In this document: positions 8,102-16,552 of the stretch, one piece after another
How positions within the stretch are numbered: position 1 is the stretch's first letter
Layout: each line of letters opens with the position of its first letter
Assembly: GCA_023395595.1 (NCBI GenBank)
Contig: JAEWYO010000023.1
Coordinates: 46,013-110,012 of the forward strand
Length of the DNA: 64,000 bases
Source: Bacillota bacterium
GTDB lineage: Bacteria; Bacillota; Clostridia; Christensenellales; CAG-138
Reading direction: 5' to 3'
Position numbers and translations under genes: made by a program
The notes under the pieces: generated by a model
What the model saw: the letters and a program-made list of their open reading frames with translations, nothing else
Databases searched by the model: none
What the model was told of the DNA's origin: nothing

Positions 8102-9217
8102 TTACTTTGCCGGGGTGGGGGTCGGGACAAACGAACTGCCGTAGATCAAGGTGTTCAGATCGGTTGCCGCTTGCTTGAGGTCAAACTCTAGCTGGTCGGT
8201 CTTGTTGCCCTCTTCGTCAACAAAGTTGTGATAGCTGCCCGCCGCCGGAATCGCGCTCTTGTTGAAGCTCATGCCCTTGGAGAGCAATACCTTGGCAAGA
8301 TCGGTCATGGTTTCGAGCTTCATATTGGTCGAAACATATTGGGTTGCAAACGAGATCAGCGCCAGAACGCTCTGCTCGTTCATCTGCTTGGTGACCTTTT
8401 CGAACACGAGCTGGATGATCTCCTGCTGGCGATTGACGCGGTCATAATCGTTGCCTTGTCCACCTTCCGCACCCGTGTGGCGGTTTCTGGCGTAGATGAG
8501 GCACTGCGCGCCGTCGAGATGAATTACGCCGGGGGCATCCTTGATGACCTGTGCCGAACGCACGACGGCGGGCTCGTTGACATAGTCGCCCTTGATGCGG
8601 TCGTTGATGAAGTTGATCTCCGCCTGATCGCAATCCACATCCAGACCGCCGATCTTGTCGATCATCGCCGCAAAGCCGTCAAACCCGATGGTAATATACT
8701 CCTGAATGTCGAGCTTGAAGTTTTCGTTGAGGGTGTTGATCAGCTCGCCGGGGCCGCCGCCACCGTATCCGCCGCTGAACGCGCCGTTGAGACGGTTGTA
8801 GAACGTGAATTTGCCGCTCTTGCCGATGCGGTGGACGCGGGAATCACGCATGAAGGAAACCAGCGTGATGGTGCCTTTGTTGGTGTCGATTGAGGCGAGC
8901 ATCATGGAGTCCGAGCGACCCTCTGCCGCGTCGGTTGCCGTTGTGCTGCGCGAGTCTGTGCCAACCAGCAGGATGTTGACGATGCTATCGACCTTGGAGG
9001 TCTCCTCATAGATCGGCATTTCCGTCGGGGTCGGGGTGGGTTCCTCGGAAACCACGGTGATCGTTTGCGGTTCTTCCGATGCAACGAGGTCAACGGGTTT
9101 TTCGACGGTCTCAACCGCATCCGCACGGACACTGGTGAGCACATAGACGCCGACACCAATCACAGCCAGTATCAGAACCAGCAGGATGATCAGCACGATC
9201 TTCATGACTTTTGACAT
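8102..9217 (-). CDS. LytR-CpsA-Psr (LCP) family wall-polymer ligase
   Basis: 371 residues with an N-terminal transmembrane helix (about 5-28), an extracellular Thr/Pro/Glu linker (EEPTPTPTEMP) and an LCP domain from about residue 80 (NILLVGTDSR). Key family features are the conserved Arg/Asp set: DSR, GRSDSMML, FMRDSRV, and YARNRHTG...GNDYDRVNRQQ. LCP enzymes transfer teichoic acids or capsule polymers from undecaprenyl carriers to peptidoglycan. AGAGGAG precedes the ATG. It is flanked by its own promoter and terminator, so it is monocistronic. Confidence 0.95.
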   Translation of the reverse strand: MSKVMKIVLIILLVLILAVIGVGVYVLTSVRADAVETVEKPVDLVASEEPQTITVVSEEPTPTPTEMPIYEETSKVDSIVNILLVGTDSRSTTATDAAEGRSDSMMLASIDTNKGTITLVSFMRDSRVHRIGKSGKFTFYNRLNGAFSGGYGGGGPGELINTLNENFKLDIQEYITIGFDGFAAMIDKIGGLDVDCDQAEINFINDRIKGDYVNEPAVVRSAQVIKDAPGVIHLDGAQCLIYARNRHTGAEGGQGNDYDRVNRQQEIIQLVFEKVTKQMNEQSVLALISFATQYVSTNMKLETMTDLAKVLLSKGMSFNKSAIPAAGSYHNFVDEEGNKTDQLEFDLKQAATDLNTLIYGSSFVPTPTPAK

Positions 9218-9267
9218 GATTTACTCCTCTTTATATCCAAATAAAATACACTCTGTAAAACGCAACC

Positions 9268-9297
9268 ATAATATCACATCAAATCGTTCCGATTCAA
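9268..9297 (-). promoter_or_regulatory. LCP gene promoter
   Basis: On the minus strand: TTGAAT, an 18-base spacer, TATTAT preceded by TGa (extended -10). The leader is about 45 bases. Confidence 0.55.
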
Positions 9298-9385
9298 TCC
9301 CAACGGCAAAACTCACAACTTGTTTACATATAATCGACTATTTGAATGCGTTCAATATAAGTATTCCGGGAATCATGTTTTCTCG

Positions 9386-9424
9386 AAAAACAGCGCCCGT
9401 ACTCTTGCAAATCGAGCACGGGCG
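9386..9424 (-). terminator. Terminator downstream of pepF
   Basis: On the minus strand CGCCCGT (complement of 9418-9424) pairs with ACGGGCG (complement of 9394-9400). GCTC/GAGT extends the stem, and a short T-run follows (A-run 9386-9390). It lies beyond the duplicated pepF tail. Confidence 0.7.
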
Positions 9425-9444
9425 TTGTGTTGTGTGGCATTGCG

Positions 9445-9507
9445 TTACAGGTTTGGTTCATCAATAACACGACGCATCGCTTTCTCGATGCCGTCATCTT
9501 CAACCAA
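9445..9507 (-). pseudogene. Remnant copy of the pepF 3' end
   Basis: Directly after the pepF stop codon, the minus strand carries 19 sense codons (VEDDGIEKAMRRVIDEPNL) and a stop that match the last 19 codons of pepF (FEDGSVEKAVRHVIDELNL) at 12 positions. The offset is exactly 65 bases with no gaps. There is no start codon. It is a tail duplication, or the last trace of a tandem second pepF-like gene. Confidence 0.75.
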
Positions 9508-9509
9508 AT

Positions 9510-11249
9510 TTACAGGTTCAGCTCGTCAATAACATGGCGAACGGCTTTCTCGACGCTGCCATCTTCGAACGGTATGTCGAGCTTTGCAAGATGCAGCAGA
9601 TCGAAATACCCTTTGCTCCCGCCTGCGCGGCAGAGCGCGAGATATGATTCCCACGCATCCTTGTGATCCTGCTTCATCCGCCCGTAGAACTGGAAGGCGC
9701 AAACCTGTGCGAGGGCATAGTCCACATAGTAGAACGGGTAGAGGAAGATGTGCTGCTTCTGCATCCAGAAACCACCCTCTTCGAGGAAGGACACGCCGTC
9801 ATAATCCCGCCAAGGCAGATAGGTCTGCTCGATTTCGTGCCAGACCGCGCGGCGCTCTTTTGCGCTCATCTTGGGTTTTTCATAGACGCGGTGCTGGAAC
9901 TCGTCCACGCTCACAAGATACGGGATCACGGCCAGCGCGGCGGAAAGATGCGCATACTTGGCTTTTTCCACGCTCTCCTGACCGAAGAAGTCCTTGAGGA
10001 ACGGATACGCAAAATGCTCCATGGTCATGGAATGAATTTCGTTGACCTCGCTCGTGGAGCTCAAGTAGGCTGCAATCGGCTGGCTGCGCATGGCGGTATA
10101 GCCGGCAAAGGCGTGCCCTGCTTCGTGCGTGAGGACGTTGACATCCGCTGCCGTGCCGTTGAAGTTGGAGAATATGAACGGCGCTTTATAGTCGTAAAGA
10201 TACGTGCAATAGCCGCCGAGGTGTTTTCCGGGGCGCGTTTCCAGATCAAACAACCCGTAACGCGAGAGGAAATCGAAGAATTCGCCTGTCTCAGGAGAGA
10301 TTTCGCGATACATTCTCTGTGTGATGGGCACCAGTACGCTCTCTCCGCCGATGGGGTCTGCGTTCCCGTCCGGGAAGATGCAGGATTCGTCATAGTACTT
10401 GAGTTTTTCTACGCCAAGGCGCTTCGCCTGCTCCTGCTTGAGCTTGGCAACAGCAGGGACGATGATCGTGCGCACCTGTTCGCGGAAGCGCGCGACTTCC
10501 TCCGGGCCGTAGTCCGCACGATGCATGTTGAGATAGCCCAGCGTAGTATAGTTCGGCAGGTCGAGTTTCTTGGCCATGTGGATGCGCACCTTGATGAGCT
10601 TGTCATACTGGTGATCCAGCTTTTCCGAGATGCCTTCATACAGCTTAGCCCAGGCGAGATACGCTTCCTTGCGCTCCTCGCGGTCGGCGCTTTCCATGTG
10701 CTTGAGCAGCCCGTAAAAATTGACCTCCTCGCCGCGGAACGTGGTTTTGCATGCGGCGGTGATCTTTTTGTATTCGTTTTCCAGATTGCCCTGGCGGATC
10801 AGGTCGGAGATGATCTTCGTGCTCTGCGTCTTCTGGTCGATCTGGGCGAGCGTGAAGAGCTGCTGGCCAAACTCCCGCTCAAAGCGCGTGCGAAACGGCG
10901 AATTCAGCAGCGCTTCGGTGAAGGATTTACTCACCGGCATGAGCTGCGCCATCGCGCGGTTGAAGAACTGCATCTCGCCGTCGTAAAACTTGTCTGTTGT
11001 GTCGAGCGTATTGCGAATGCTGGCAACCACATAGGCCGTCTCCAGATGCCCGCTTTCCTGCTCGGAGGCAAGATAAGCCGCGCGCGCCTCTTCATAACTC
11101 TTTGCGCTCTTGAGCTGTTCGAGCAGCTCCTTGAGCTTTTTTTTGATGGCACCCATGTCCGGGCGCTTGTATTCAATCTTGGAAAACGTATCCATCTTCA
11201 GCGTTTCCGCTTGTGCCTGCGTTGCGCGATCGGCTGTTTGACCATCCAT
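9510..11249 (-). CDS. pepF: Oligoendopeptidase F family (M3) metallopeptidase
   Basis: 579-residue cytoplasmic zinc peptidase that degrades oligopeptides. The catalytic motif HEAGHAF (HExxH type), near residue 370, is followed by the M3 Glu region (STSEVNEIHSMTMEHF). Length and the KIEYKRPDM N-terminus fit the short PepF branch. I kept the ATG at 11249, with GGGAG upstream. The ATG at 11195 (MDTFSKIEY) is nearer to where homologues usually begin and is a real alternative. The gene has its own promoter flanked by a 10-base direct repeat, and its 3' end is duplicated just downstream. Confidence 0.95.
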   Translation of the reverse strand: MDGQTADRATQAQAETLKMDTFSKIEYKRPDMGAIKKKLKELLEQLKSAKSYEEARAAYLASEQESGHLETAYVVASIRNTLDTTDKFYDGEMQFFNRAMAQLMPVSKSFTEALLNSPFRTRFEREFGQQLFTLAQIDQKTQSTKIISDLIRQGNLENEYKKITAACKTTFRGEEVNFYGLLKHMESADREERKEAYLAWAKLYEGISEKLDHQYDKLIKVRIHMAKKLDLPNYTTLGYLNMHRADYGPEEVARFREQVRTIIVPAVAKLKQEQAKRLGVEKLKYYDESCIFPDGNADPIGGESVLVPITQRMYREISPETGEFFDFLSRYGLFDLETRPGKHLGGYCTYLYDYKAPFIFSNFNGTAADVNVLTHEAGHAFAGYTAMRSQPIAAYLSSTSEVNEIHSMTMEHFAYPFLKDFFGQESVEKAKYAHLSAALAVIPYLVSVDEFQHRVYEKPKMSAKERRAVWHEIEQTYLPWRDYDGVSFLEEGGFWMQKQHIFLYPFYYVDYALAQVCAFQFYGRMKQDHKDAWESYLALCRAGGSKGYFDLLHLAKLDIPFEDGSVEKAVRHVIDELNL

Positions 11250-11316
11250 CGTTCGTTCTTACGCTCCCGTGTATTCAGAATTTCCGCCTGTGTTTGCATC
11301 CTGCGGATCTATCTTT

Positions 11317-11346
11317 ATTGTAGTACGGCGCGGATCTATTTTGCAA
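11317..11346 (-). promoter_or_regulatory. pepF promoter with flanking direct repeats
   Basis: On the minus strand: TTGCAA, an 18-base spacer, TACAAT. The 10-base sequence GCGGATCTAT (plus strand) occurs at 11303-11312 and 11330-11339, one copy in the spacer and one about where transcription starts. This is a plausible operator arrangement. Confidence 0.6.
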
Positions 11347-11433
11347 GGCGAAAACCCGCAAAACACAGCAGGTTTTGCTCCGTTTGCCCGAAGCAAACGA
11401 AAGAAAAGCCATCGTTCGTTTCACAACACGAGG

Positions 11434-11463
11434 TTTACTTTTTGAACGCGAAAGGGGTATAAT
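11434..11463 (+). promoter_or_regulatory. Promoter of the GH3 gene
   Basis: TTTACT, an 18-base spacer, and a consensus TATAAT. The leader before the chosen TTG start is about 115 bases. Confidence 0.5.
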
Positions 11464-11585
11464 GTACAAAAATCACGCATAGGCGCGATTGTTTTATGTT
11501 GTCCTCGTGCGGCTCTCGTGCAAAAAACAGTTTGCCGGAGCGCGAGATTCCATTGGCTCGAATCATCTGGAAACGGAGTACACCT

Positions 11586-12902
11586 TTGTTCGGAAACGCG
11601 TTTAAGAAAATTTTGCTCGCGCTAATGGTGCTTGCCCTCCTGCTTGGTTTGGGTTTGGGGGTTCTGTTTGGTGTGATTCCCGCGATACAGTATGATGTTT
11701 GGCGCGCGGAGCCGGATGAACAGATCGCAACCCCGGACGCGGTGCAGCAAACGCCCGCGCCGGAGGCAACCGCAACGCCGGAGCCGACGCCGACGCCACA
11801 GATTGCGCCCGCGACGGCGGAGGAATGGGTGGATCGCTATATGACCACCATGAGTACGCAGGAAAAACTCGGCCAGCTCGTGATGTTCGGCTTCTCCGGC
11901 ACATCGGAAGTGCAAAACCCGTTTCGCGAAATCTGGGGCAACTACGCCGTCGGCAATGCGATTCTCTATGGCGCAAACATCAAGAGCGGCAACAGCGACG
12001 GCGGATTTGGCCAGGCGAAAACCCTGACTTCCAACATCGCAACCAACGTCAACAACGACATTCCGCCGCTCGTCGGCATCGATGTGGAAGGTGGCAGCGT
12101 GGTACGCTTCCGCTGGAAGCCGCAGCCGGTCTCCGCGCGCTCCCTCGGGAGACGGCGGGACACGGACTTTGCCAAGGAGCAGTTTCAAACCATCGGCGCG
12201 GCACTCATCAGCGTCGGCATCAACATGGACCTTGCGCCCGTGCTGGATGTTTCAGAAAACCCGATGGACACCTTCCTCGAAACGAGAATCATCTCCGAGG
12301 ATGCAACCATCGCCGCGGGCATCGGCAGCGCGGTGATCGAAGGGCTCCACGCGGGGGGCTGTCTCTCCAGCGCGAAACATTTCCCCGGACATGGCGGCAC
12401 AAACGAGGACTCCCACGCGGTTACACCCGTTGTGGACAAATCGCTTGAGGCACTTACAAACTATGATCTCGTGCCGTTTGTGAGCGCGATTGCTAGCGGC
12501 GTGGATGCGATTATGATTTCGCATGTGCTCTATCCCGCACTGGACGGTACCGATATCGCCAGCATGAGCAAACCCATCATGACAGACCTCTTGCGCACGC
12601 AAATGGGCTTTGACGGGTTGATCCTCAGTGACGATTTCCGCATGGACGGGCTCACGACGCGATATGAAGTCGGCGATGCTGCGGTGCGATTCCTCCTTGC
12701 GGGCGGGGATATCATCATCTGCGGCGCGGTTTCCGAAAAGCAGCAGGCAATCGTGGATGCGCTCAACGCCGCGGCGGCGGACGGCAGGCTAACGCAGGAA
12801 CGAATTGACGAGAGCGTCAAGCGCGTGCTGTTGGTCAAGCTTTCGCTCGGCACGTGGGATATTCAGGGCGCGGTTGCCGCGCGGGCGGCGGTTGCGCCAT
12901 AA
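11586..12902 (+). CDS. Membrane-anchored GH3 family glycosidase, NagZ-like
   Basis: 438 residues from a TTG start, 7 bases after CGGAG. This gives MFGNAFKKILL followed by one transmembrane helix. An upstream in-frame ATG at 11496 lacks a ribosome binding site and would put 30 residues before the helix. After an extracellular Thr/Pro linker (EATATPEPTPTP) comes a GH3 barrel: GIDVEGG, LAPVLDV, KHFPGHGGT (Lys264), the Asp275-Ser-His277 dyad characteristic of beta-N-acetylglucosaminidases of the NagZ type, and LSDDFRM with the nucleophile Asp. Likely role: trimming N-acetylglucosamine from muropeptides at the cell surface. Confidence 0.9.
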   Translation: MFGNAFKKILLALMVLALLLGLGLGVLFGVIPAIQYDVWRAEPDEQIATPDAVQQTPAPEATATPEPTPTPQIAPATAEEWVDRYMTTMSTQEKLGQLVMFGFSGTSEVQNPFREIWGNYAVGNAILYGANIKSGNSDGGFGQAKTLTSNIATNVNNDIPPLVGIDVEGGSVVRFRWKPQPVSARSLGRRRDTDFAKEQFQTIGAALISVGINMDLAPVLDVSENPMDTFLETRIISEDATIAAGIGSAVIEGLHAGGCLSSAKHFPGHGGTNEDSHAVTPVVDKSLEALTNYDLVPFVSAIASGVDAIMISHVLYPALDGTDIASMSKPIMTDLLRTQMGFDGLILSDDFRMDGLTTRYEVGDAAVRFLLAGGDIIICGAVSEKQQAIVDALNAAAADGRLTQERIDESVKRVLLVKLSLGTWDIQGAVAARAAVAP

Positions 12903-12931
12903 CGCGGGAGCTGTTGTGCGAACGATTATTG

Positions 12932-12963
12932 AGCCGGAGGCGCGTGCTTCCGGCTTGTTTTCT
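12932..12963 (+). terminator. Terminator of the GH3 gene
   Basis: AGCCGGA (12932-12938) pairs with TCCGGCT (12949-12955), followed by TGTTTTCT. Confidence 0.75.
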
Positions 12964-13014
12964 CCCGAATCTCTATTTGTGGAAACAATTAAGGAAAAGA
13001 GGGCTTGCTTTGTC

Positions 13015-13043
13015 TTGCGCAATTGCACGCTGGACGATAAAAT
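13015..13043 (+). promoter_or_regulatory. Promoter of the yybS-gdpP-rplI-dnaB operon
   Basis: TTGCGC, a 17-base spacer, TAAAAT, then six bases and the ATG at 13050. Predicted +1 coincides with the start codon, and no Shine-Dalgarno sequence is present. Confidence 0.6.
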
Positions 13044-13049
13044 GATGAC

Positions 13050-14030
13050 ATGGAAAATTTTAACCAACAACAACCCCGCGCGCGCAAAACTGGCTGGCTG
13101 ATACTGCTTCTTGCCGCCGTCATCGCGCTTTTTGCGGCATATGTGCCGCTGCTGCTGACCCTTGCGCCCGCGCTCTGGGCATATGCCGGTGCGCGCACGA
13201 AGCCGTATCTGATGCTCCTGCCCGCTGTCGTGTTTGCGGCAGGCTCGTTTGTGCTCAATCCTGTCGTCGTTGCGGCGGGGCTCTCCGGCGCGGCGCTGCT
13301 TGCCGCGGTGCTGGTCTATGTGCTGCTCACGCACGGGTTTTCCAACTCTGAGACCGTGCTGCTGCTTTGCGGGGTGTTTCTCGTGGGTTTGTATGTTGCT
13401 CTTTGCCTGCCCGGCGTGCTGGGAGGCAGAGGCGCGTTTGCGGACATCCAAACATCGCTTAGCGCAATGAGCAACTTTTACCGCTCCGCCGCTGCGCAGA
13501 TACCGCAGCTCAATTCCGACGGGGTCAAGCTGATTCTGGACGCGATGGATGCGATGGTTGCCGCCGTGCCGACCAGTTTTGTCGCGGTGCTGTGCATTTT
13601 TTCCAGCGTGCTCGGATTGTCCAACCTGCTTTTCTTTCGCCTCTTTTGCCGGAAGCAGACGCAGATTTCGCTTTCTCCGATGCGCGCATTTCGAGACTGG
13701 ACCCTGCCGCGGAGCATGACGCTCGGACTGTTTGCGATGCTGATTCTCTCGCTGATTCTGGAGCTTGCGGAGCTGCCGTTTGCGGAAGGATTCGGCATTA
13801 CGGCAAACGTGCTTCTGGCGATCCCGCTGTTTTTGCAGGGGGTCAGCGTGGTGGATTTCTTCATCGTCCGCGCACAGAAAAACATAACGCTCGCGCGAAC
13901 GCTCACATATGTCGGGCTCGGCGTTTTGTATCAGTTTGTGCTCTATCCGCTGGTGCTGATCGGTTGTTTTGACCAGATCTTCCGCCTGCGGGATCGCATG
14001 CGCGGGGTTCCGCCGCGCGCGGCTGCATAG
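13050..14030 (+). CDS. YybS-like (DUF2232) integral membrane protein
   Basis: 326 residues with about eight hydrophobic helices after a short polar start (MENFNQQQPRARK). Assignment rests on this topology and on position: in B. subtilis and relatives a DUF2232 membrane protein precedes gdpP, rplI and the replicative helicase gene, the same order as here. The molecular function is unknown. The gap to gdpP is 48 bases, with a good AAAGGAG before gdpP. The start has no ribosome binding site and may be leaderless. Confidence 0.82.
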   Translation: MENFNQQQPRARKTGWLILLLAAVIALFAAYVPLLLTLAPALWAYAGARTKPYLMLLPAVVFAAGSFVLNPVVVAAGLSGAALLAAVLVYVLLTHGFSNSETVLLLCGVFLVGLYVALCLPGVLGGRGAFADIQTSLSAMSNFYRSAAAQIPQLNSDGVKLILDAMDAMVAAVPTSFVAVLCIFSSVLGLSNLLFFRLFCRKQTQISLSPMRAFRDWTLPRSMTLGLFAMLILSLILELAELPFAEGFGITANVLLAIPLFLQGVSVVDFFIVRAQKNITLARTLTYVGLGVLYQFVLYPLVLIGCFDQIFRLRDRMRGVPPRAAA

Positions 14031-14078
14031 GCGGCCGAAGAACCGGCGCAACCGAATTTCACACAAAGGAGAGACGGT

Positions 14079-16040
14079 ATGAAGAAGACAAAGACGATTC
14101 TCCTGCCGCTTGGCATTCTGCTTTGCGTGCTCTGCGCGGCTGTTTTTTTCTCCGGCTGGTTTCAGCCATACCGGATGATTGCATCGACAGCTGCGCTTGG
14201 CGTTTCTCTGATCGTGTTTTTTGTGAGTTTCTTTCTTGAGCGCAAGCAGCAGCACGTCATGCAGGCGCGCATGGACGACGTATTCTCCGAGAATTCCGAA
14301 ATCGCGGCGCGACTGGTCAATCAGGTATCGATTCCCTGCGCGTTGGTCGAGCGAAACGGTACGATCGCCTGGCGCAACGAGAGTATGCAAAAGATTTTTG
14401 CCGAGCCGGACATCTGCCGTGTGCAGCCGCATTTTGATTTTGATGCGCCGCTGGTCGCTGTGCCGATGGAACACGCGGGCAATGTATATCAGATTATGAG
14501 TGTGCCCGTCTACCGCGAAAAGGACGAGCGCTCGATGCTCTTTCAATACTGGCTGGATCGCACCGAGGCGGCGCACTATCAGCGACTATTTGAGGAGCAG
14601 ATGCCGTATGTGGCGCTGATTTACATCGATAACTACGAAGAGCTCTCCGCCGATGTGCAGTTTCATAAAACCAGCGTGTTTTCCGAAGTGGAGCGGCTGG
14701 TGTCCGATCTGATGAAGGAGATTGACGGCGTCTACCGGCGCTATGAAAACGGACGCTTCTTCGTGGTGTTTGAGGCACAACATCTGCCGAAGCTGGAGCA
14801 TGCGCGTTTTCCGCTGCTGGAACAGGCGCACAACATCGACACGGGAACGAGCATGCTGGTGTCGCTCTCCATCGCGGTTGGCGCGGCGGATCGCGTCACC
14901 CGCGCGGACGAGAGCGCGCGGCAGGCAATGGAGCTTGCGCTCGGCCGCGGCGGCGATCAGGCTGTCATCAAAAAAGGCGGCGGATATGTGTTTTTCGGCG
15001 GCAGACGGCAGCCGGAGGCGATGCAGAGCCGCGTAAAGATGCGCCTCTTTAGCAAGGCACTCAGGCAGCTCTTCGACAACACGGGAGATGTGTTTATCGT
15101 CGGCCACAGCCGTCCGGATATGGACTGCATCGGCGCGGCGCTCGGCGTCGCAACCTGCGCGAAGTTTGCGGGTTCTCGCGCGTATATCGTGCTGGGTCAG
15201 CAGAACAACATGATCGAGCACGCACTAGAGCTCATCCGCGACAACCACGCGTTTTCCAGCATGCTCATCACGCCCGAACACGCGGAGCGCATCATGCGCC
15301 CGACCAGCGTGCTCGTGGTGGTAGACACCCAGCGCGTGGGTTCGCTGGTTGCGCCGAAGCTTTTAGAGCTTGCCGGGCGCGTGGTGATCATCGACCATCA
15401 CCGGCGCGGAGCAGACCACATCGACAACCCGACGTTGCATTTTCTGGAGGCGAGGGCATCGTCTACGAGTGAACTCGTCACGGAACTGCTGCAATACTTT
15501 GACGCAAACCTCCGCCCGCCCGCGCTGGTCTGCGGTACGCTGCTGGCGGGGATCACGATCGATACGAAGCACTTTGCGTTCAACGTCGGTTCCCGCACGT
15601 TTGAGGCGGCGGGCTATCTGCGCAAAAACGGCGCGGACACGAGCATGGTCAAGCAGATGTTTCAGGACGATATGGAAAGCTTTGGCGACGTGGCAACCAC
15701 TGTGCGCAGCGCGGAGCTGCTGCCCGGCGGGGTTGCGCTGGCCAGCGTTGGCGAGGAGATTAAAAACGCGCCGCTCATCGCCGCAAAATCGGCGGACGAG
15801 CTCATCGGCATCAAGGGGATCGAAGCCGCCTTCGTACTCGGACGCGACGGCGAGAGCATCAGCGTCAGCGGGCGATCGTTGGGCAATCTCAACGTGCAGA
15901 TCATCTGCGAACGCCTCGGTGGCGGCGGACACCTCACCATGGCGGGTGCGCAGCTCATGAATACGGATCTCGAAGAGGCGGAGGCGCAAGTGCGCACCGC
16001 AATCGAACACTATACGCAGGAGGTACAGAAAGCACTATGA
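14079..16040 (+). CDS. gdpP: c-di-AMP phosphodiesterase GdpP
   Basis: 653 residues, the usual GdpP length. Two transmembrane helices (about 6-26 and 32-55) are followed by a PAS-like segment (about 75-150), a degenerate GGDEF domain (about 175-300, with no intact GGDEF signature) and DHH/DHHA1 phosphoesterase domains. Metal-binding motifs seen: GHSRPDMDCIGAALG (near 342), VVIIDHHRRG (near 438), DTKHFAFNVGSRT, and a terminal GGGGHLTMAGAQL. The enzyme hydrolyses c-di-AMP to pApA and so affects wall and osmotic homeostasis. It overlaps rplI by four bases (ATGA), so translation is coupled. Confidence 0.97.
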   Translation: MKKTKTILLPLGILLCVLCAAVFFSGWFQPYRMIASTAALGVSLIVFFVSFFLERKQQHVMQARMDDVFSENSEIAARLVNQVSIPCALVERNGTIAWRNESMQKIFAEPDICRVQPHFDFDAPLVAVPMEHAGNVYQIMSVPVYREKDERSMLFQYWLDRTEAAHYQRLFEEQMPYVALIYIDNYEELSADVQFHKTSVFSEVERLVSDLMKEIDGVYRRYENGRFFVVFEAQHLPKLEHARFPLLEQAHNIDTGTSMLVSLSIAVGAADRVTRADESARQAMELALGRGGDQAVIKKGGGYVFFGGRRQPEAMQSRVKMRLFSKALRQLFDNTGDVFIVGHSRPDMDCIGAALGVATCAKFAGSRAYIVLGQQNNMIEHALELIRDNHAFSSMLITPEHAERIMRPTSVLVVVDTQRVGSLVAPKLLELAGRVVIIDHHRRGADHIDNPTLHFLEARASSTSELVTELLQYFDANLRPPALVCGTLLAGITIDTKHFAFNVGSRTFEAAGYLRKNGADTSMVKQMFQDDMESFGDVATTVRSAELLPGGVALASVGEEIKNAPLIAAKSADELIGIKGIEAAFVLGRDGESISVSGRSLGNLNVQIICERLGGGGHLTMAGAQLMNTDLEEAEAQVRTAIEHYTQEVQKAL

Positions 16041-16483
16041 AACTATTATTGGAACAGGACGTTAAGGGAACGGGCAAAAAGGGCGAAATCGTCGAGGTAT
16101 CGGACGGCTACGCGCGTAATTTTCTCCTGCCGCGCAAGCTGGCAACCCCCGCGGACGCACAGGCGGTCAACGCCGCAAGCATCTCCAAGAGCGCAGCCGC
16201 GCACAAGAAATTCCAGGCGGGCGTTGCCGCGCGGGAACTCGCAAAGCAGCTTGAAGGCGCTGTGATCACCGTCAAAGCCAAGGTTGGCGAAAACGGGCAT
16301 CTCTTTGGCGCGATCACCGGAAAAGAAATCGCGACGGCGATTGCCGAGCAGAAGCAGGTCGAGATCGACAAAAGGAAGATTTCGCTTTCGGACCCCATTC
16401 GCGCGCTGGGCGAATATACCGTCCGCGTGAGTCTGTATGAAAACACGTTTGCACAGGTGAAGGTCATCGTCGAAAAGTGCTAA
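16037..16483 (+). CDS. rplI: Ribosomal protein bL9
   Basis: 148 residues, standard length. The N-terminal rRNA-binding domain (MKLLLEQDVKGTGKKG...VSDGYARNFLLPR) is textbook bL9, followed by the connecting helix and C-terminal domain. The start overlaps the end of gdpP by four bases. Confidence 0.98.
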   Translation: MKLLLEQDVKGTGKKGEIVEVSDGYARNFLLPRKLATPADAQAVNAASISKSAAAHKKFQAGVAARELAKQLEGAVITVKAKVGENGHLFGAITGKEIATAIAEQKQVEIDKRKISLSDPIRALGEYTVRVSLYENTFAQVKVIVEKC

Positions 16484-16552
16484 GCGGCACAAGCGCTGCC
16501 AAGTGCGGCAAGAGAGAGAACCAACCTGTCAGCAAATGGATCGGAGCACCCG

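Larger units (their letters stand above)
11250..11585. other. Divergent intergenic region, pepF and GH3 genes
   Basis: This 336-base region holds the leftward pepF promoter (11317-11346), its direct repeats, and the rightward GH3 promoter (11434-11463). Nothing else is recognisable. Confidence 0.5.

Noticed and set aside
9663..11462. 599-codon open frame on the plus strand antisense to pepF
   Set aside because: It mirrors the pepF coding frame, is rich in His/Arg/Leu with no domain, and continues through the pepF promoter. GC-rich genes commonly produce such shadow frames.
11496..11585. ATG 11496 as the GH3 start
   Set aside because: It has no ribosome binding site and would place 30 polar residues before the membrane anchor, whereas TTG 11586 has CGGAG at proper spacing.
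12789..14576. 595-codon minus-strand frame across yybS and gdpP
   Set aside because: Arg/His/Lys-rich composition, no motif, and it overlaps two genes whose synteny and domains are clear.
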